Positions 1 through 10,139 of a stretch of DNA of 64,000 nt are shown here, one piece after another. Numbering within the stretch: the stretch's first letter is position 1; each line of letters starts with the position of its first letter. Made by a program: the position numbers and the translations under genes. The notes under the pieces are model-generated. The model was given only the letters and a program-made list of their open reading frames with translations, did not search any database and was not told where the DNA came from. The stretch lies in the NCBI GenBank assembly GCA_033065855.1, contig JAVXUO010001530.1, forward strand, positions 124,001 to 188,000, read 5' to 3'. Origin of the DNA: Escallonia rubra. Its lineage: Eukaryota > Streptophyta > Magnoliopsida > Escalloniales > Escalloniaceae.

Positions 1-592
1 ATAGATTAAACTTATCTCTCTTCATCTTCATGATTTTACATCATTAAAGAGAGCATCTTTGTGAGCAATTCTTTGATTGAGAGTGAGCATCCGTCAAGTC
101 ATCAATTCTCTCATATCTCTATTGCACTAGAGCTTCATTTGTACATATTTGCTTTCAAGAGGGTTTCTTTATACACATTTGATCTTTGTAAAAGGATTGT
201 GATCAAGACTTGGGTTTGTCAAGTCTTGGGTGAGCTTTGTGGATTCAAGGCTTGTGCTTGGTGTTGGGATATCACAAAGTGTTGTAAGGGTTTTGATCTT
301 GACCCGAAAGAAGATTGTTACTAGTGGATTCTAGTGCTCTTGCACGGGACTTCGTTGAAGAGGTGGATGTAGGCTTGAGGGAGTTCAAGCCGAACCATTT
401 AAATCTCCTTGTCAAGTATCTCTAACTCAATCTCTTTACTTATTGCTCTTTAATTGTTTGAGATTGTTTGGTTAGCATCTTCATTGAAATATTACTTGGT
501 TTGATTAAGATTTATGATTGTGCTTAGTTTAAATTCTCCATTAATTTTCAAAAATCCTATTCAACCCCCTCTAGGGTTGTTTTATTGGTTTA
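1..592 (+). mobile_element. Ty1/Copia LTR fragment (SIRE-like), enters from left edge
   Basis: This stretch matches, with clear divergence, the downstream part of the LTRs at 6833-8112 and 18734-19979. Shared landmarks come in the same order: a duplicated 'tcaag..ttggg' block, 'cttgacccg..aagat', 'actagtggattctag', 'caagccgaaccattta' and 'cctctagggtt..tttattggttt'. It ends near 592, and no primer-binding site follows. It is therefore either a 3' LTR of an element outside the window or a solo LTR. It is an old fossil, clearly older than the copy at 6.8-20 kb. Confidence 0.8.
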
Positions 593-980
593 ATCCGTTT
601 TTTCTTATTGTGTAACTGAACACATGAAATCTTATATTCATCGCTAAAAGTCTGTTGATAATACGTGTTTTCTTATAGTGCAACTGAAACATGAAGCCTT
701 ATCTGTCTTTCTCCGCCTAGAGAGACAATCTCATAGTCGTGTTAGCCTTTCCCTATTATAGAACCCCAGATCCATATTGTACATTTATTATAACCATCTC
801 CAATGACGTTACCAAGTTCAATACAGATCTTCAAAAAGCGACTGTGCCTTGCATTCTATGGGAAATTTCCATAGGATGCATATACTCGAATGATTAGTTA
901 TTGATGCTACTAAAGACGGCACACAAACCAAGTAATTTTCCTAAAACTGCGGCCTCCAAAAACCAAGTAATTTTAATATT
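593..980. other. Intergenic, imperfect direct repeat
   Basis: No gene was recognised. Two imperfect copies of a block of about 36 bases ('ttttcttattgtgtaactga' and 'ttttcttatagtgcaactga') lie about 68 bases apart at roughly 597-633 and 665-700. The rest looks like ordinary AT-rich plant spacer. Confidence 0.4.
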
Positions 981-1643
981 TTATTTCCTCGGCCATTCGC
1001 CTTTGTTGTTCTTTGCCCTCGAACGTCGGTAGAGAACTACCCTTCCTTCTCCACGTGGGGGGCACATCTTTCTGTAGTTGTTCAGTAGGTCCTTCTTTTT
1101 GAGGACCTGAGCTGACGTTAACTGATTCCCATGCTTATTTTGATGTTTTGGCATGATCTCATGTCCACCTGCATTCATCAGATGATTAAAATCGTCCAGT
1201 CCGCCTATATACCTCCCGTTCAAGAACAACACCGGTAACTTTATTGTATTGATTAGCTGCCCTGTCAAACTTTCTAACTCCCCCACAAACATTTTATGTC
1301 TAACGTCTCTCTCTTGAAACTGAACATTGTGATCATTCAGGGCATTGTTCAATTTTTCAGAGTCCACGACCATTATCCTCATAAAAAACACCCTATTGTG
1401 GATTACTGCTGCAGGGGCTCGAGCATTAGGTTGACCATTTTCATTACACATAAGGTCTGTTGTGTTGGGTAGACCATCTTCATTCTCATTGACCTCTTCG
1501 AGATTTGGTTCTGCTGTGTTGGGTAGACCATCTTCATTCTCATTGACCTCTTCAAGATTTGGTTCTGCTGTAAGGGTAGACATACCTGGTGGTTCTTCAA
1601 CAAAATTGCCGATACACTTTCTCTCTTTCCTGTTAATGTGCAA
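981..1643 (-). CDS. Glutaredoxin-like protein lacking the active-site cysteine (possible pseudogene or exon)
   Basis: This is an uninterrupted frame of 220 codons starting at the ATG at 1643. Residues about 84-160 fit the second half of the plant glutaredoxin fold: QERDV at 110-114, then KLPVLFLNGRYIGG at 135-148, which includes the usual cis-proline (P137) and the glycine pair that binds glutathione. This resembles the plant family that carries a glutaredoxin domain after a variable N-terminus. The segment where the CxxC or CC active site should lie (about 86-101) has no cysteine, and the C-terminal cysteine-rich zinc knot of that family is not seen. The N-terminus holds an 18-residue acidic motif twice in tandem (EPNLEEVNENEDG). 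Redox activity is therefore doubtful. It may be a diverged gene, one exon of a larger gene, or a relic kept open by chance. The fold match is fairly sure and the function is not. Confidence 0.6.
   Translation of the reverse strand: MHINRKERKCIGNFVEEPPGMSTLTAEPNLEEVNENEDGLPNTAEPNLEEVNENEDGLPNTTDLMCNENGQPNARAPAAVIHNRVFFMRIMVVDSEKLNNALNDHNVQFQERDVRHKMFVGELESLTGQLINTIKLPVLFLNGRYIGGLDDFNHLMNAGGHEIMPKHQNKHGNQLTSAQVLKKKDLLNNYRKMCPPRGEGRVVLYRRSRAKNNKGEWPRK
1464..1571. repeat. Tandem duplication, 2 x 54 bp, in frame
   Basis: Two units (1464-1517 and 1518-1571) differ at a single base by eye. Each encodes 18 residues of the glutaredoxin-like frame, so the duplication keeps the reading frame. Their near identity points to a recent event. 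Confidence 0.9.
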
Positions 1644-2025
1644 GTGTTAGCTTTAGTATGAATATTCCATGAAGCATTCCAAGCACTAGCTTTTACTGGT
1701 CTGACTGAAAATGTATGTGTGATTCAAAAACTTCATTAGCTAGCATACTTTACGTTAGTGTTCATAGATGATATTTTTCCTTACTCTATATTATGTCACC
1801 TTCGTCAAAGCGAAGGTTTGTTGAACTGGGTGGATCATCTTTCACTGACTTCGATCACATTGAAATCAGGTCTTATCTCTGGACTAGCCATATTTTTTCA
1901 CTGTGGCAAAATCAGATGAAATTATTTCCACAGGAAAGCTGATAAATTAGGATATGGTCTTTCAGACAAAGACTGTGTGAAGACCTGATCATCTGAGTAT
2001 AGATAAATTAGGATATGGTCTCTCT
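1644..2025. other. Intergenic upstream of the glutaredoxin-like frame
   Basis: No coding signal was recognised. A 20-base direct repeat (gataaattaggatatggtct) occurs at 1941-1960 and 2002-2021. The second copy abuts the 5' LTR of the next element. The region would hold the promoter of the minus-strand frame if that gene is expressed, but no clear TATA box was picked out. Confidence 0.4.
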
Positions 2026-2241
2026 TGGATCATATCATCATCCGTCCAAGAAGAAGTCAAACACATGTGTTGATAACAAACTTCAAAGTTGACAAAAGAG
2101 ATGGAAGAGGTTGATTAGGATAGCTTCCTTATCTAGTTAGTCATTTTCAAATTTCCACTTCTGTAAAGGATATGTGCATATATACTCTAAAAAACGTGTA
2201 CATTAGAATATGAAAAAGCAATACAAGCTTTTGTTCTTTCA
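2026..2241 (+). repeat. 5' LTR of short Copia element
   Basis: It is near-identical to 4306-4519. It begins TGGATC and ends TTTCA, and is followed directly by a primer-binding-site-like TGGTACTAGAGC (10 of 12 matches to the usual plant Copia site TGGTATCAGAGC). Confidence 0.9.
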
Positions 2242-2253
2242 TGGTACTAGAGC
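2242..2253 (+). other. Primer-binding site (initiator tRNA-Met type)
   Basis: TGGTACTAGAGC lies at the inner edge of the 5' LTR, in the place and form expected for minus-strand priming in plant Copia elements. Confidence 0.7.
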
Positions 2254-2282
2254 CTCACCTGTCAAATGACAATTTTTTTTCC

Positions 2283-2726
2283 ATGGCTTCTTCTTCCCAC
2301 ACCACTCCTACCACACCTATTATCTACCCTCTCAACCATATTCAACACCTTATTTATGTCCAACTTACCACTGAAAATTACCTTCTCTGGAAAAGTCAAT
2401 TCCTCCCTCTTCTTCGTGGCTATGACCTTCTGGGATTTGTTGATGGAACACACCCTTGCCCTCCAAAATATCTTGCTCCCTCTAACACCCCCCCCCCCCC
2501 ACGCAAACTTCCAACTTCCATTAATCCCTCCCACACGCAAACTTCAAACTCTACGGCAACTTCTTTATCTGTTCCCTCTCCCTCCTTTAATCACTCGAAA
2601 GCTCCATCTCTCCCACCTCACGTAACCGCCATCTCTCCCCTTAATAATCCTCCTCCTTCACTGCCATCCAAACCAACCCAAACTTCTCATCACCCTATGG
2701 TCACACGCTCACGTGACGACACTTGA
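2283..2726 (+). pseudogene. Copia gag N-terminal region (fossil)
   Basis: The frame opens MASSS. It contains the plant Copia gag start signature, with a motif of the type YLLWKSQFLPLLRG followed by GFVDGTHPCPP, and then a Pro/Ser-rich stretch. It belongs to the element at 2026-4519. It is a fossil fragment with no host role inferred. Confidence 0.8.
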
Positions 2727-2739
2727 AAACCCAAAACTT

Positions 2740-4305
2740 TCCTTGCCTCCAAATATCCTCTCAGTGCATTTGTTATTGAACTTGAACGAACGTGCTATTC
2801 TCAAGCCGCATTATATGCCCACTGGCGCAATGCCATGCACGATGAGTACAATGCCCACTTGCATAATCGAACGTGGGACTTGACACCTCCACCCCAGAAC
2901 GCCAACCTCATTGGCTACAAATGCGGGTTACGTCATGCTGATGGGTCAGTCGATCGTTACAAAGCTCGACTGGTCGCCAAGGGCTACTGTCAACAAGAAG
3001 GCATTGATTATGGTGAGACATTTAGTCCAGTTGTCAAACCCACAACCGTTCGTCTAATTCTCTCACTCGCTGTGTCGTTTGGATGGGCTCTTCAGCAAAT
3101 CGATGTGAATAATGCTTTTCTGAATCGCTTTCTCGAAAGAGATGTCTATATGACTCAGCCCCCTAGCTTTCAACACCCTCAGTTCCTTCATCATGTGTGC
3201 AAATTACGAAAAGCTCTATATGGTATCAAGCAAGCCTCGCGTGCCTGGTATGCACGTTTATCTCAACGACTCATTGATCTTGGATTTCATGCATGCCTTT
3301 TGGATACATCTCTGTTCATCCTTCGCATCAAAAAAGTTTTCATCTGCATTCTCATAAATATTGACGACATAATCCTCACTAAAAATTCCTTACCGAGTAT
3401 CAATCGCATTGTCGGCTCCCTTTATGCCGAATTCTCTGTCAAAGATCTTGGCCCTCTTAACTATTTCCTTGGAATTGAAGTTGTTCACTCCGATCGAGGT
3501 CTTCTACTCCTTCAACGCAAATACATCACTGACCTCCTAAATCGAACTCACCTTGATGCGGCCAAACCAGTTCACACTCCCATGGCAACCTCAACTCACC
3601 TATCTTAATATCATGGGGATCCCCATCCATCCCCCACTGAATACCGTAGCATCATTGGGGCCTTACATTATCTATCCTTTACTCGGCGGTCAACAAGGTT
3701 GCTCAATTTATGCAATCACCCACATGTGAGCACTGGTCAGCTGTGAAGCGTATTTTACGATACCTCAAAGATACCCTAACCTTTGGATTATGCCTCTCCA
3801 AGCCGTCGGATCTCTCATTATCTGCTTACACTGACGACGATTGCGCTGTATGCCCCAATGACCGTCGGTCCACCAGTGGCTTTTGTGTTTATCTTGGTTG
3901 TAATCTTATCTCTTGGAGTTCTAGCAAGCAACCAACGGTCGCTCGCTCGAGTACGAAAGCCGAATACAAAGCTATCGCCACTGTTGCTTCTGAACTTGAG
4001 TGGCTTAAGTCCCTACTCTTTGAACTTCATCTTGCACCGTCCAAGCCTCCTAAACTTTGGTGTGATAACATTGGCTCGGTCTACCTCTCACTTAATCCGG
4101 TTTTCCATGCCCGAACTAAGCATGTTGAAATTGACTATCATTTTGTTCGGGAACTTGTAGCTCGCAAAGCGTTGGATGTTCGATTCATTTCCACCGTGGA
4201 CCAGCCAGCGGACATCTTCACAAAACCATTGTCTCTCCCTCGATTTTGTGTACTTCGGTCCAAGCTCAACGTCGTTGATACGCTGAGCTTGCAGGGGGGG
4301 GGTAT
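2740..4305 (+). pseudogene. Copia reverse transcriptase and RNase H region (fossil)
   Basis: Copia RT signatures are visible: ARLVAKGYCQQEGIDYGETF, then VNNAFLN, LYGIKQASRAWY, the catalytic-loop region near INIDDI, and FLGIEV. RNase H signatures follow: [45 protein letters not shown] and ADIFTKPL. The order is normal for the family. The region is broken, with a few breaks, and ends at the purine tract before the 3' LTR. Confidence 0.85.
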
Positions 4306-4519
4306 TGGATCATATCATCATCCGTCCAAGAAGAAGTCAAACACATGCGTTGATAACAAACTTCAAAGTTCACAAAAGATAGAAGAGGTTGATTAGGATA
4401 GCTTCCTTATCTAGTTAGTCATTTTCAAATCTCCACTTCTGTAAAGCATACGTGCATATATACTCTAAAAAACGTGTACATCAGAATATGAAAAAGCAAT
4501 AAAAGCTTTTGTTCTTTCA
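4306..4519 (+). repeat. 3' LTR of short Copia element
   Basis: It is preceded by a G-run purine tract and aligned end to end with 2026-2241. Confidence 0.9.
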
Positions 4520-5203
4520 GCCTCACCTTGAGTCATAGTCTATAAAAATTGGTCTTTCCAATAGGTAAAGATAGCCCTGTATTATTATATAGTCTATAAA
4601 AATTGCTCTTTCATATCACTTTTTGACATCTTTGATGCACCCTGGATTAAATCCAGGAGAAGGAAAAAAAGGTATCTGCTTTTACTGTTCTTCCTTAATA
4701 ATTGTTCTTCTTCGTCATGCTAAACTACCCCATAAAATCCATGTGGAATGAGTTGACTGAAATGCGTGACAATGAATGTCCTACATTACATATGATGATG
4801 CTATTACTATCATTAATAATCGACAAAGGACTCCGTTGGCCCGGATTAACACCTCGAGTTATTTCAAGACCATTTCTCTTTTCGATTGGGTCTACATGAG
4901 TCTTTTTGTCACATATATAGCCCCCGAGTAGGTTTCAAAGTTTTATTTCTTTATCAATTGTAATTCTCAGCCATTGAGAAAGGGCCAAGAAAAAGAAAGA
5001 GAGGAAGTCCCTACTGCATACACCTGCTTTTTCCAGCGATTTAGGGATGTACATGTTTATTATCAACTAGTTCAAAAACTCGTGCAAAGTATGGGGTGGT
5101 CTTATGAATAACCATCTACGTGAAAAGTTTTGAACCGCAAAATAGAGCATAGTGCATGATCTATGTTTTCATGATTATTTGATCAAAGAAAGTCACGTTT
5201 TAT
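4520..5203. other. Intergenic spacer
   Basis: No gene was recognised. A direct repeat (atagtctataaaaattg) occurs near 4535 and 4590. From about 5065 the sequence approaches the old repeat described next, with a boundary-like motif 'ctagttcaaaaactcgtgca'. Confidence 0.4.
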
Positions 5204-5495
5204 TTTTTAAATGGGTGAACTTCCTTTTGACCGAATAAATTAGCCTTTATGGTAAATTATCAAGAATTAATGTCTTTTTGCATATAACTACTTATGATTT
5301 CGTAAGTATATGGAGGAACAAATGTTAAAAGCTTATTTAGTACAACAAAAAAATAAAGCAGAATCCATTGACAAAAATATGCAGAGAATATATTGAGATT
5401 AATTTGTTATTGCATGAGACATTTTTTTGTTCTACTTGTGTAAGTATCTTTTGATTATTACCTTTCAATGGCAAGCTCATAACGTTAACTACATC
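5204..5495. repeat. Old dispersed repeat R, copy A, left half
   Basis: The segment aligns with 43750-44040 over its whole length: 'aaatgggtgaacttcctttt' at the start, 'gagaatatattgag' and 'ttgcatgagacatttt' in the middle, and 'gctcataac..taNctacat' at the end. The match stops where LINE coding sequence begins. It resumes at about 20983 on the far side of the nest. Confidence 0.7.
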
Positions 5496-6832
5496 TGCAG
5501 ACGATATCATGATTTTCACTAAGGTTTCGGAAAGTACGTGTTCAGCCCTCAAGACCATCTTAGATCATTACTGCACATAATCAGGACAACAACTTAATCT
5601 TAATAAGTCGTCAATCACTGTCAGTCCCAACACAAATGAAAGCATAGCCCTTTTACTTGCTCGGGACATAGGACTCCAGCGTTCAACTCATTTTGGTACC
5701 TACCTGGGCATCTCTCTCGACATCGTCACCAAAAGGCTACAGTTTTTCCAAGAACTCATAGAAAAAATACAAGTGCATTGTGCGGGATGGAAATGAGTGA
5801 TGTTAAATAAAGCGAGCAGAGCAACCCTTATTTCTTCGGTAATAATGGCACTCCTAAACTATCAACTACATATCTATTTGTTCCCAAAACTCATCTACAA
5901 CGCCATCAACTCGATTTTGTGTAAGTTCTGGTGGGCTGGTGCAGAAGGCTCAACATCAGTACATTGGGTTAATTGGAACGCCTTATGTGCACCGAAGTTA
6001 TGGGGTGGTCTCGGTTTTAAGGACATCTGGCTAACTAATCAAGCTTTGTTAGCCAAAACAAGCCGGAAAGCCTAATAGCACGAGTTCTTAAAGGGAAATA
6101 CTGTTACAGATCCAACTTTCAAAATTTCCCAATTAGAGGTAATTTCTCCTGGGGATGGCGTGGTATATTAATAGGCCGCAACGTTATCACTCAGGGTCTT
6201 CGATGGCAAGTAGGTAACGGTTCACATATCTCAATTTGGAATGATGATTGGATTCCAAACGAAGATTTATCCCTCCTCGCCTTACCTAACAGCAATCATG
6301 CTCGGCTGCTCTGGGTTAGTGACCTCATTCATAATCAGGCCTGTAATACCCGTTTGATTACGTCATTATTTCCCCCTGATATCTTGAAAAAATTTCTCGC
6401 TATCCATGTCTCCCCACACGGACTGGAAGACACCCAAGTATGGAAAGGAACAAAACATGGTGAATATTCAATAGCTTCGGCATATAGGCTGATATATCAT
6501 CTCAACAGAGAAAACCGTGCTAGTAGAGGCCTACAAGCCTCTACACCTCCTTTGAACCCAAACACTTGGAGGCAAGTTTGGGTGTTACCCTTACCCTCAA
6601 AAATCATTTTTTTCCTATGGAAACTTATGTGGGATAGGCCGCCTCTCTACCAAAATATCTTTCGTCTCACTATATCAAACTCCGTTCTTTGTCCCATTTG
6701 CCTATGTGATACCGAATCTATTGATCATTTATTCTTCAATTGCCCAGCAGTGAGGCGAATCTGGTTTGGAGGACTAGCAGGACTTCATAGTGAATATGTT
6801 GGAAGATCCTTTACAGAATGGCTGATGGCTTG
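5496..6832 (+). pseudogene. LINE (plant L1-like) reverse transcriptase C-terminus and zf-RVT, left part, 5'-truncated
   Basis: The relic opens at the RT catalytic region (ADDIMIF; usual form FADD). It goes on with LNLNKS, FGTYLGISLD, then SRATLISSV, LFPKLIYNAINSI, KFWWAG, HWVNWNALCAPK and GGLGFKD, the standard tail of plant LINE reverse transcriptases. A zf-RVT domain follows at 6354-6832 (YSIASAYRL, WVLPLPSKIIFFLWKL, CPICLCDTESIDHLFFNCP). Endonuclease and the first part of RT are absent, as in most 5'-truncated insertions. The frame has in-frame stops (for example near 5578 and 5793) and a shift after about 6075, so it is dead. A Copia element is inserted at 6832, and the LINE continues at 19980. 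Confidence 0.85.
6828..6832. repeat. Target-site duplication GCTTG (left), partner 19980-19984
   Basis: GCTTG precedes the 5' LTR and follows the 3' LTR exactly. Five bases is the usual Copia target duplication. The LINE reading (EWLMA before, WIQNQSG after) resumes in phase across it, confirming the insertion point. Confidence 0.95.
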
Positions 6833-7179
6833 TGTTAACCCTACGGTTATTTAACCTAAGATTATATTTGATTTTGATGATAACTAACATTGTTGATTAT
6901 GCTGTCTAACATGCATTGAGTTGACGAAGCAATAGGAACAATCTCATACTCATGCAAACGGATTATTAGACGAGCAACACGATCAAAGACTCTCAACGGA
7001 ACGCATCAAAGAGGAAATTCGACGATTGAAGTTTTCATGCTTTTATTTCCGTCTTTGTAAACTAGACATAGAGAGATGATCGATACGATGACTGTATACC
7101 TAGAAATTGCCCATAGGTTTCCCTTGCATGCATAAAAAGATTTTCATGCTTTAAAAACAGGAAACTGCATTTTCAGGGA

Positions 7180-7389
7180 TGCAGTCGACTGCATTGGGAT
7201 GCAGTCGACTACATGTTGGGCAGTAGGGTATTACAGTCGACTGCATTGAATGCAGTCGACTGCAATACTTCCAGTAGCCCATTACAGTCGACTGCATTGA
7301 ATGCAGTCGACTGCAAGTTGGAAATTTGAATTTCCAACGGTTACTTTTTGGGTTACAGTCGACTGCAATGGGCATTGCAGTCGACTGCA
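7180..7389. promoter_or_regulatory. Array of eight SalI-core palindromes upstream of the LTR TATA box
   Basis: There are eight copies of the self-complementary 14-mer TGCAGTCGACTGCA or one- to two-base variants, mostly in pairs spaced by 'ttgaa' or 'atgggcat'. A 22-base foldback (arms GTTGGAAATT) sits among them at 7317-7338. The array lies about 60-270 bases upstream of the TATA box, where LTR enhancers sit. The 3' LTR has six units and the solo LTR at 55.3 kb has four clear ones, so copy number varies. A role as transcription-factor sites is inference. Confidence 0.6.
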
Positions 7390-7450
7390 TTTACCGTTTG
7401 GCGCATTTAATGCCCTACCTAACCCCAAACGGTCATATTTATTCCCAGCT

Positions 7451-7460
7451 CTATATATAC
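7451..7460 (+). promoter_or_regulatory. LTR TATA box
   Basis: CTATATATAC in a GC-richer setting, just downstream of the palindrome array, is conserved in the 3' LTR. It is the probable start region of the element transcript. Confidence 0.6.
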
Positions 7461-8114
7461 TCATCTTGGGCATTGTTTTCATTCATCAATTGCATTCAAA
7501 GCTCTCCTATCTTTCATATTCTCAAAGATCAAAGTAATTGTTCAAATCTCTCTTGTTTTCATTGATTTCTCATCCTTTTCAAGAGAGCATTTATTGTGAG
7601 CTTACATTAGAGAGAGATACACTTTCATAAGTCATCATACACTCATCTCTCTTGTTCTAGTACTTCAACTTGTACTCATCTACTTCTTAAGAGTGAAATC
7701 TTGTACTCATTTCATCATTGAAAGGTTCTTGTATCAAAGCTTGGGGTTGTCAAGCTTTGGAGCTTTGGGTTTGTCAAAGCTTGTTCTTGATGTGGGCATA
7801 GCATCAAGGGATTGTAAGAGGTTCGATCTTGACCCGTAAGGAAGATCATACTAGTGGATTCTAGGGCCTTTCAAGGGACTTCCTTGAAGGGGTGGACATA
7901 GGCTTGTGGGTATATCAAGCCGAACCATTTAATTCTCATTGTCAAGTATCTCTAAACCCTTCTCTCTTTACATTATTGTTTTACATATTGTGTTGAGATT
8001 GGTTGTTTGTTTACTTGAGTTTTTGAGATTAAGGTTTGTTGGTTGTTATATTTTAAAGTAGTCTTAAAACCCTATTCACCCCCCCCCCTCTAGGGTTATT
8101 TTATTGGTTTCAAG

Positions 8115-8126
8115 TGGTATCAGAGC
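8115..8126 (+). other. Primer-binding site (initiator tRNA-Met)
   Basis: TGGTATCAGAGC lies two bases inside the 5' LTR. It is the canonical plant Copia site complementary to the 3' end of initiator tRNA-Met. Confidence 0.9.
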
Positions 8127-8171
8127 CTCGGCACTTGTTATATTGGGTAACGCCAAGAGAGTTAATCGATC

Positions 8172-9743
8172 ATGGCTTATGTTGGGGGTATGGAGGGTAG
8201 TTCTACCACTAGGCCTCCATTGTTTAATGGGATCAACTATAGTGTGTGGAAAGTCAAGATGAAAATCTACTTAGAATCTCAAGACTATGAGATGTGGGAT
8301 ATTGTTGAGAATGACCCATTCGTTCCGATAAACGTGGTTGACAAGGTTGAAGAACCTAAATCAAAATCGGAGTATAGTGATCATGACAAGAAGATGATTT
8401 GTATGAATGCTAGAGCAAAAAATTGTTTTGTATGTGCTTTAGACACTAATGAACTCAATATAGTCATTATGTGTAATTCCGCTAAGAGTATTTGGGATAC
8501 TCTTCAAGTCACTCATGAAGGGACTTCTCTTCTTAGAGACTCCAAGATGAATTTATTGTTTAGAGATTATGAGTTATTCCATATGCTTCAAAATGAATCT
8601 ATTACGGATATGAATACTCGTTTTACTAACATTGTGAACCCTTTGAAGCAATTGGGTAAGGAATTCACTAATGGTGATCTAGTGAGAAAAGTGATTAGGT
8701 CCTTACCAAGAGCTTGGGATGCAAAGATCACCGCCATCCAAGAATCAAAGAATCTCAACATCTTTCCTCTTGATGAATTGATGTGCTCACTCATGACGTA
8801 CGAAATGCAACTCAAGACCTTTGATCAAGAGGACGTCAAGAAGAAGCTTACATCAATTGCTCTTAAAGCTTCATTTTCAAACCTTGAGTCAAGTGATGAT
8901 GATGAAGAATTTAATGAAGAGGATATGGCATTAGTTGCAAAGAACTTCAAGAAGTTCTTAAGATTTAGAAGAAATGATGGGAGAAGGCAACAAAATACTA
9001 GCAACGAAGAGAGGCTTTGCTACAAATGCCACAAGCCGGGACACATGAAGATGGATTGTCCCATCTACAAAAAGGAGAAGAAGGAAAGAAGAGATGTATG
9101 GGAAAAAGCTAAAAGAAGACAATTCTCTAAGAAAGAGAACAAGGAGAAGGAAAGAGCAATGAATGCCGAACACACTTCAACATGGAGTGACTTTGATTCA
9201 AGTGATGAAGAGAATGATCAAGCAAATGTGTGCTTCATGGCAAATGATGAGGTAAGCTTTTCTTCCGGTAGTGATAGTGATAATGAAAGTTTTGAAGATG
9301 CTTATGATAGCTTATATGAGGAATCCAAGAAAATTTTCAAGAAAAATATTATTTTGTCTAAGAAATTTCTTGAAGCTAATAAGCAAATTGAAAAGTTGAT
9401 AATGGAAAATGAAAAGTTGCATGCCAAGAATGAATGCATGTCTAGCCATTTATATGTAGAGCATGTGAATAACAATTTGGTTGATTTACTTGTTAACACT
9501 CCTAGCTCAAAACAAATCTCTTCCAAAACTTTGGCTTTAGAAAAACAAAATGAAGATTTACAAGTTGAGATTTGTGATTTAAGAAAATGTCTTGAAAAAT
9601 TTGTTGATGGTCAAAACAATTTGGATGTCATGCTTGGACGCCAAAGAATTGGCCTAAACAAAGGCGGTCTTGGATTAGATCCCATGGCCATGCCTCCTAA
9701 AGTTTTGCAACAACAAGCTAGGTTGAATATTCTTACAAAATGA
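8172..9743 (+). CDS. Copia gag of SIRE-like element (fossil element)
   Basis: This 523-codon frame starts at the first ATG after the primer-binding site (MAYVGG). The N-terminus carries the plant Copia gag core (RPPLFNGINYSVWKVKMKIY, then WDTLQVTHEGT). A CCHC zinc knuckle CYKCHKPGHMKMDC lies at about 9018-9059. A long acidic, serine-rich and coiled-coil-like tail ends in a motif (LGRQRIGLNKGGLGLDP) typical of SIRE-lineage gags. Gag proteins form the particle and bind the element RNA in the cytoplasm. The long tail is what separates this lineage from shorter Copia gags. Confidence 0.9.
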   Translation: MAYVGGMEGSSTTRPPLFNGINYSVWKVKMKIYLESQDYEMWDIVENDPFVPINVVDKVEEPKSKSEYSDHDKKMICMNARAKNCFVCALDTNELNIVIMCNSAKSIWDTLQVTHEGTSLLRDSKMNLLFRDYELFHMLQNESITDMNTRFTNIVNPLKQLGKEFTNGDLVRKVIRSLPRAWDAKITAIQESKNLNIFPLDELMCSLMTYEMQLKTFDQEDVKKKLTSIALKASFSNLESSDDDEEFNEEDMALVAKNFKKFLRFRRNDGRRQQNTSNEERLCYKCHKPGHMKMDCPIYKKEKKERRDVWEKAKRRQFSKKENKEKERAMNAEHTSTWSDFDSSDEENDQANVCFMANDEVSFSSGSDSDNESFEDAYDSLYEESKKIFKKNIILSKKFLEANKQIEKLIMENEKLHAKNECMSSHLYVEHVNNNLVDLLVNTPSSKQISSKTLALEKQNEDLQVEICDLRKCLEKFVDGQNNLDVMLGRQRIGLNKGGLGLDPMAMPPKVLQQQARLNILTK

Positions 9744-10139
9744 CCAAAGAACTATTGCACACCTTTTACACATTGTGGTTGGTGCAACAAGAAAGGGCAT
9801 ACGACTAATCATTGTCCTTGTAGAATTGTTTTTGTTAGAGGTAGAAAGAAAATGTGGATTGTGAAAGGTCAAGAATACAAATGCAAGACTAACACCCAAG
9901 GACCCAAGAAAATTTGGGTACCAAAAGTCATTACTTGATTTGTGTTTATAGGTATGTCTCAAAGCGAAATCTAGTAGCAAGAAGTGGATTCTTGATAGTG
10001 GATGCTCAAGACATATGACCGGCAACATATCTCTTTTCACATCGATTGATCTTAAGGAAGGAGGAAATGTGACCTTTGGTGACAATTCTCAAGGAAGAAT
10101 CAAAGGTAAAGGAACTATTGGTAAGGAACCACATTCAAT
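9744..10139 (+). pseudogene. Second zinc-knuckle-like segment and aspartic protease region (fossil)
   Basis: Readable parts are a CxxC..H....C segment (CGWCNKKGHTTNHCPC), KIWVPK, and then the protease signature WILDSGCSRHMTG followed by GDNSQGRIKGKG. This is the normal order for SIRE-lineage pol. The hAT insertion begins at 10140. Confidence 0.85.

Larger units (their letters stand above)
2026..4519 (+). mobile_element. Short Ty1/Copia element with both LTRs, broken
   Basis: The element has two LTRs of about 215 bases that start TGGATCATATC and end TTCTTTCA. An initiator-methionine-type primer-binding site lies at 2242-2253 and a purine tract ends at about 4302. The parts seen inside are the gag start, reverse transcriptase and RNase H. 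At 2.5 kb it is short for the family, and it is broken with several breaks. The LTRs differ at about 7 of 214 aligned sites by eye. That suggests roughly one to one and a half million years at commonly used plant rates. No clean target duplication was found. Confidence 0.9.
6833..8112 (+). repeat. 5' LTR of SIRE-like element (1280 bp)
   Basis: It starts TGTTAACCCTACGG and ends TTGGTTTCA. It aligns with 18734-19979. The length difference lies mainly in the palindrome array at 7180-7389 and in a C-run near the end. Confidence 0.95.

Noticed and set aside
597-700. Two 'ttttctta.tgtg' phrases as degenerate CACTA termini
   Set aside because: No subterminal array and no partner end. It is better described as a small imperfect direct repeat.
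7180-7389. Regularly spaced palindromic repeats resembling a CRISPR array
   Set aside because: Plant nuclear context, spacers not unique or of constant length, and the array lies in the U3 of an LTR.
7151-7565. Several overlapping short frames on both strands in the LTR (and again at 19143-19491 and 56026-56263)
   Set aside because: They arise from the self-complementary palindrome array and recur in each LTR. There is no family signature.
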